DNA of 64,000 bases from Stutzerimonas stutzeri (GTDB lineage: Bacteria; Pseudomonadota; Gammaproteobacteria; Pseudomonadales; Pseudomonadaceae): the NCBI RefSeq assembly GCF_019090095.1, contig NZ_JAGQFP010000001.1, positions 1,895,001 to 1,959,000 on the forward strand, in the 5' to 3' direction. The position numbers and the translations under genes are program-made. The notes under the pieces were generated by a model. The model was not told where the DNA came from. It saw only the letters and a program-made list of their open reading frames with translations, and made no database searches. Position 1 is the first letter of the stretch. Every line of letters begins with the position of its first letter. This document shows, piece by piece, positions 63,628 through 64,000 of this stretch.

Positions 63628-64000
63628 CAGCCAGCCACCCTTTGCGGAACTACTTTGGTCTTCTCGAGCTTGGTGTAGAACGGCATCAGGATGAAGTAAC
63701 CGAAGTAAATAGCAGTACAGATCCGAGATACCAACGTACGCTCAGGCGTCGGAGCCAGCACGCCAAGCACGCCAAGGATGACGAAGGAAATACAGAACGC
63801 CAGCAGCGCGATCTTGCTCATCCAGCCTTTGTACTTCATGGACTTGACCGGACTGCGATCGAGCCACGGCAAGACGAACAGAACAGCAATCGCGGCGCCC
63901 ATGGCGATGACGCCGAGCAGCTTGTCAGGAACCGCACGCAAAATCGCGTAGAACGGCGTGAAGTACCAGACCGGTGCGATGTGCTCAGGCGTCTTGAACG
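63627..64000 (-). CDS. petB: Cytochrome b of the bc1 complex (C-terminal part, cut by window edge)
   Basis: The frame is open to the right edge, and the visible 123 or so residues are the C-terminal part of cytochrome b. The conserved PEHIAPVWYFTPFYAILRA begins at the edge and contains the quinol-site neighbourhood, followed by three helices. The heme-ligand histidines are in the missing part. The inner ATG at 63941 is not the start. Confidence 0.95.
   Translation of the reverse strand, partial: FKTPEHIAPVWYFTPFYAILRAVPDKLLGVIAMGAAIAVLFVLPWLDRSPVKSMKYKGWMSKIALLAFCISFVILGVLGVLAPTPERTLVSRICTAIYFGYFILMPFYTKLEKTKVVPQRVAG

Overview
The window is a GC-rich chromosome segment from a gamma-proteobacterium of the genus Pseudomonas in the broad sense. 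Gene content, protein sequences and local gene order match what I remember of P. aeruginosa PAO1 block by block, and a P. stutzeri-group strain is the best guess (inference). There are no insertion sequences, phage genes, CRISPR arrays or tRNA genes. Nearly all of it is core genome.

Layout. Positions 1-100 hold what looks like the promoter of an rRNA operon reading left out of the window. 135-2641: msrP-msrQ (periplasmic methionine sulfoxide repair) and pssA (phospholipid synthesis). 2748-6474: the ilvI-ilvH-ilvC operon with its terminator, promoter and a long leader. 6475-14142: DUF4124 and YqcC-like proteins, a TPR lipoprotein, mrcB (PBP1B), a kinase/P-loop fusion, a methyltransferase, a TfoX C-terminal-domain protein and the cAMP-binding protein CbpA with a possible Vfr site. 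14181-17044: an iron/heme locus made of a Fur box, one PrrF-type small RNA, a ChaN lipoprotein and a heme ABC permease/ATPase pair without its binding protein. 17175-31905: a Rieske protein, dsbD, aroQ, accB-accC, prmA, a DUF3426 protein, dusB-fis, purH, purD and the hybrid kinase gene retS.

31919-38609 is the accessory part, lying between retS and lpxC. It contains a CYP152-type peroxide-dependent P450, a YbhN-type membrane protein, a VC0807-family membrane protein, an AEC transporter, an orphan dTDP-4-dehydrorhamnose reductase, a Rho_N-domain protein, a 44-residue acidic proline-rich peptide and a ferritin-like protein.

38672-56571 is the complete division and cell wall cluster, read leftwards: mraZ-rsmH-ftsL-ftsI-murE-murF-mraY-murD-ftsW-murG-murC-ddlB-ftsQ-ftsA-ftsZ-lpxC. 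It has a clear promoter, a four-repeat MraZ operator in front and a terminator after lpxC. Upstream lie rnpB (RNase P RNA), rsmI, the lipoprotein lpoA (in E. coli the activator of PBP1A), yraN, a SIS-domain protein (DiaA/GmhA type), a BON-domain lipoprotein (DolP type), sspA-sspB and the cytochrome bc1 genes petC and petB. petB is cut by the right edge.

I found no clearly undescribed multi-gene system. The most interesting items are the single-copy PrrF locus beside an incomplete heme importer, the CYP152 enzyme with Gln in the position that separates hydroxylases from decarboxylases, and two mutually exclusive RNA stems in front of purH. Also notable are the CbpA ligand pocket lacking its usual glutamate and the small peptide gene in the accessory part.
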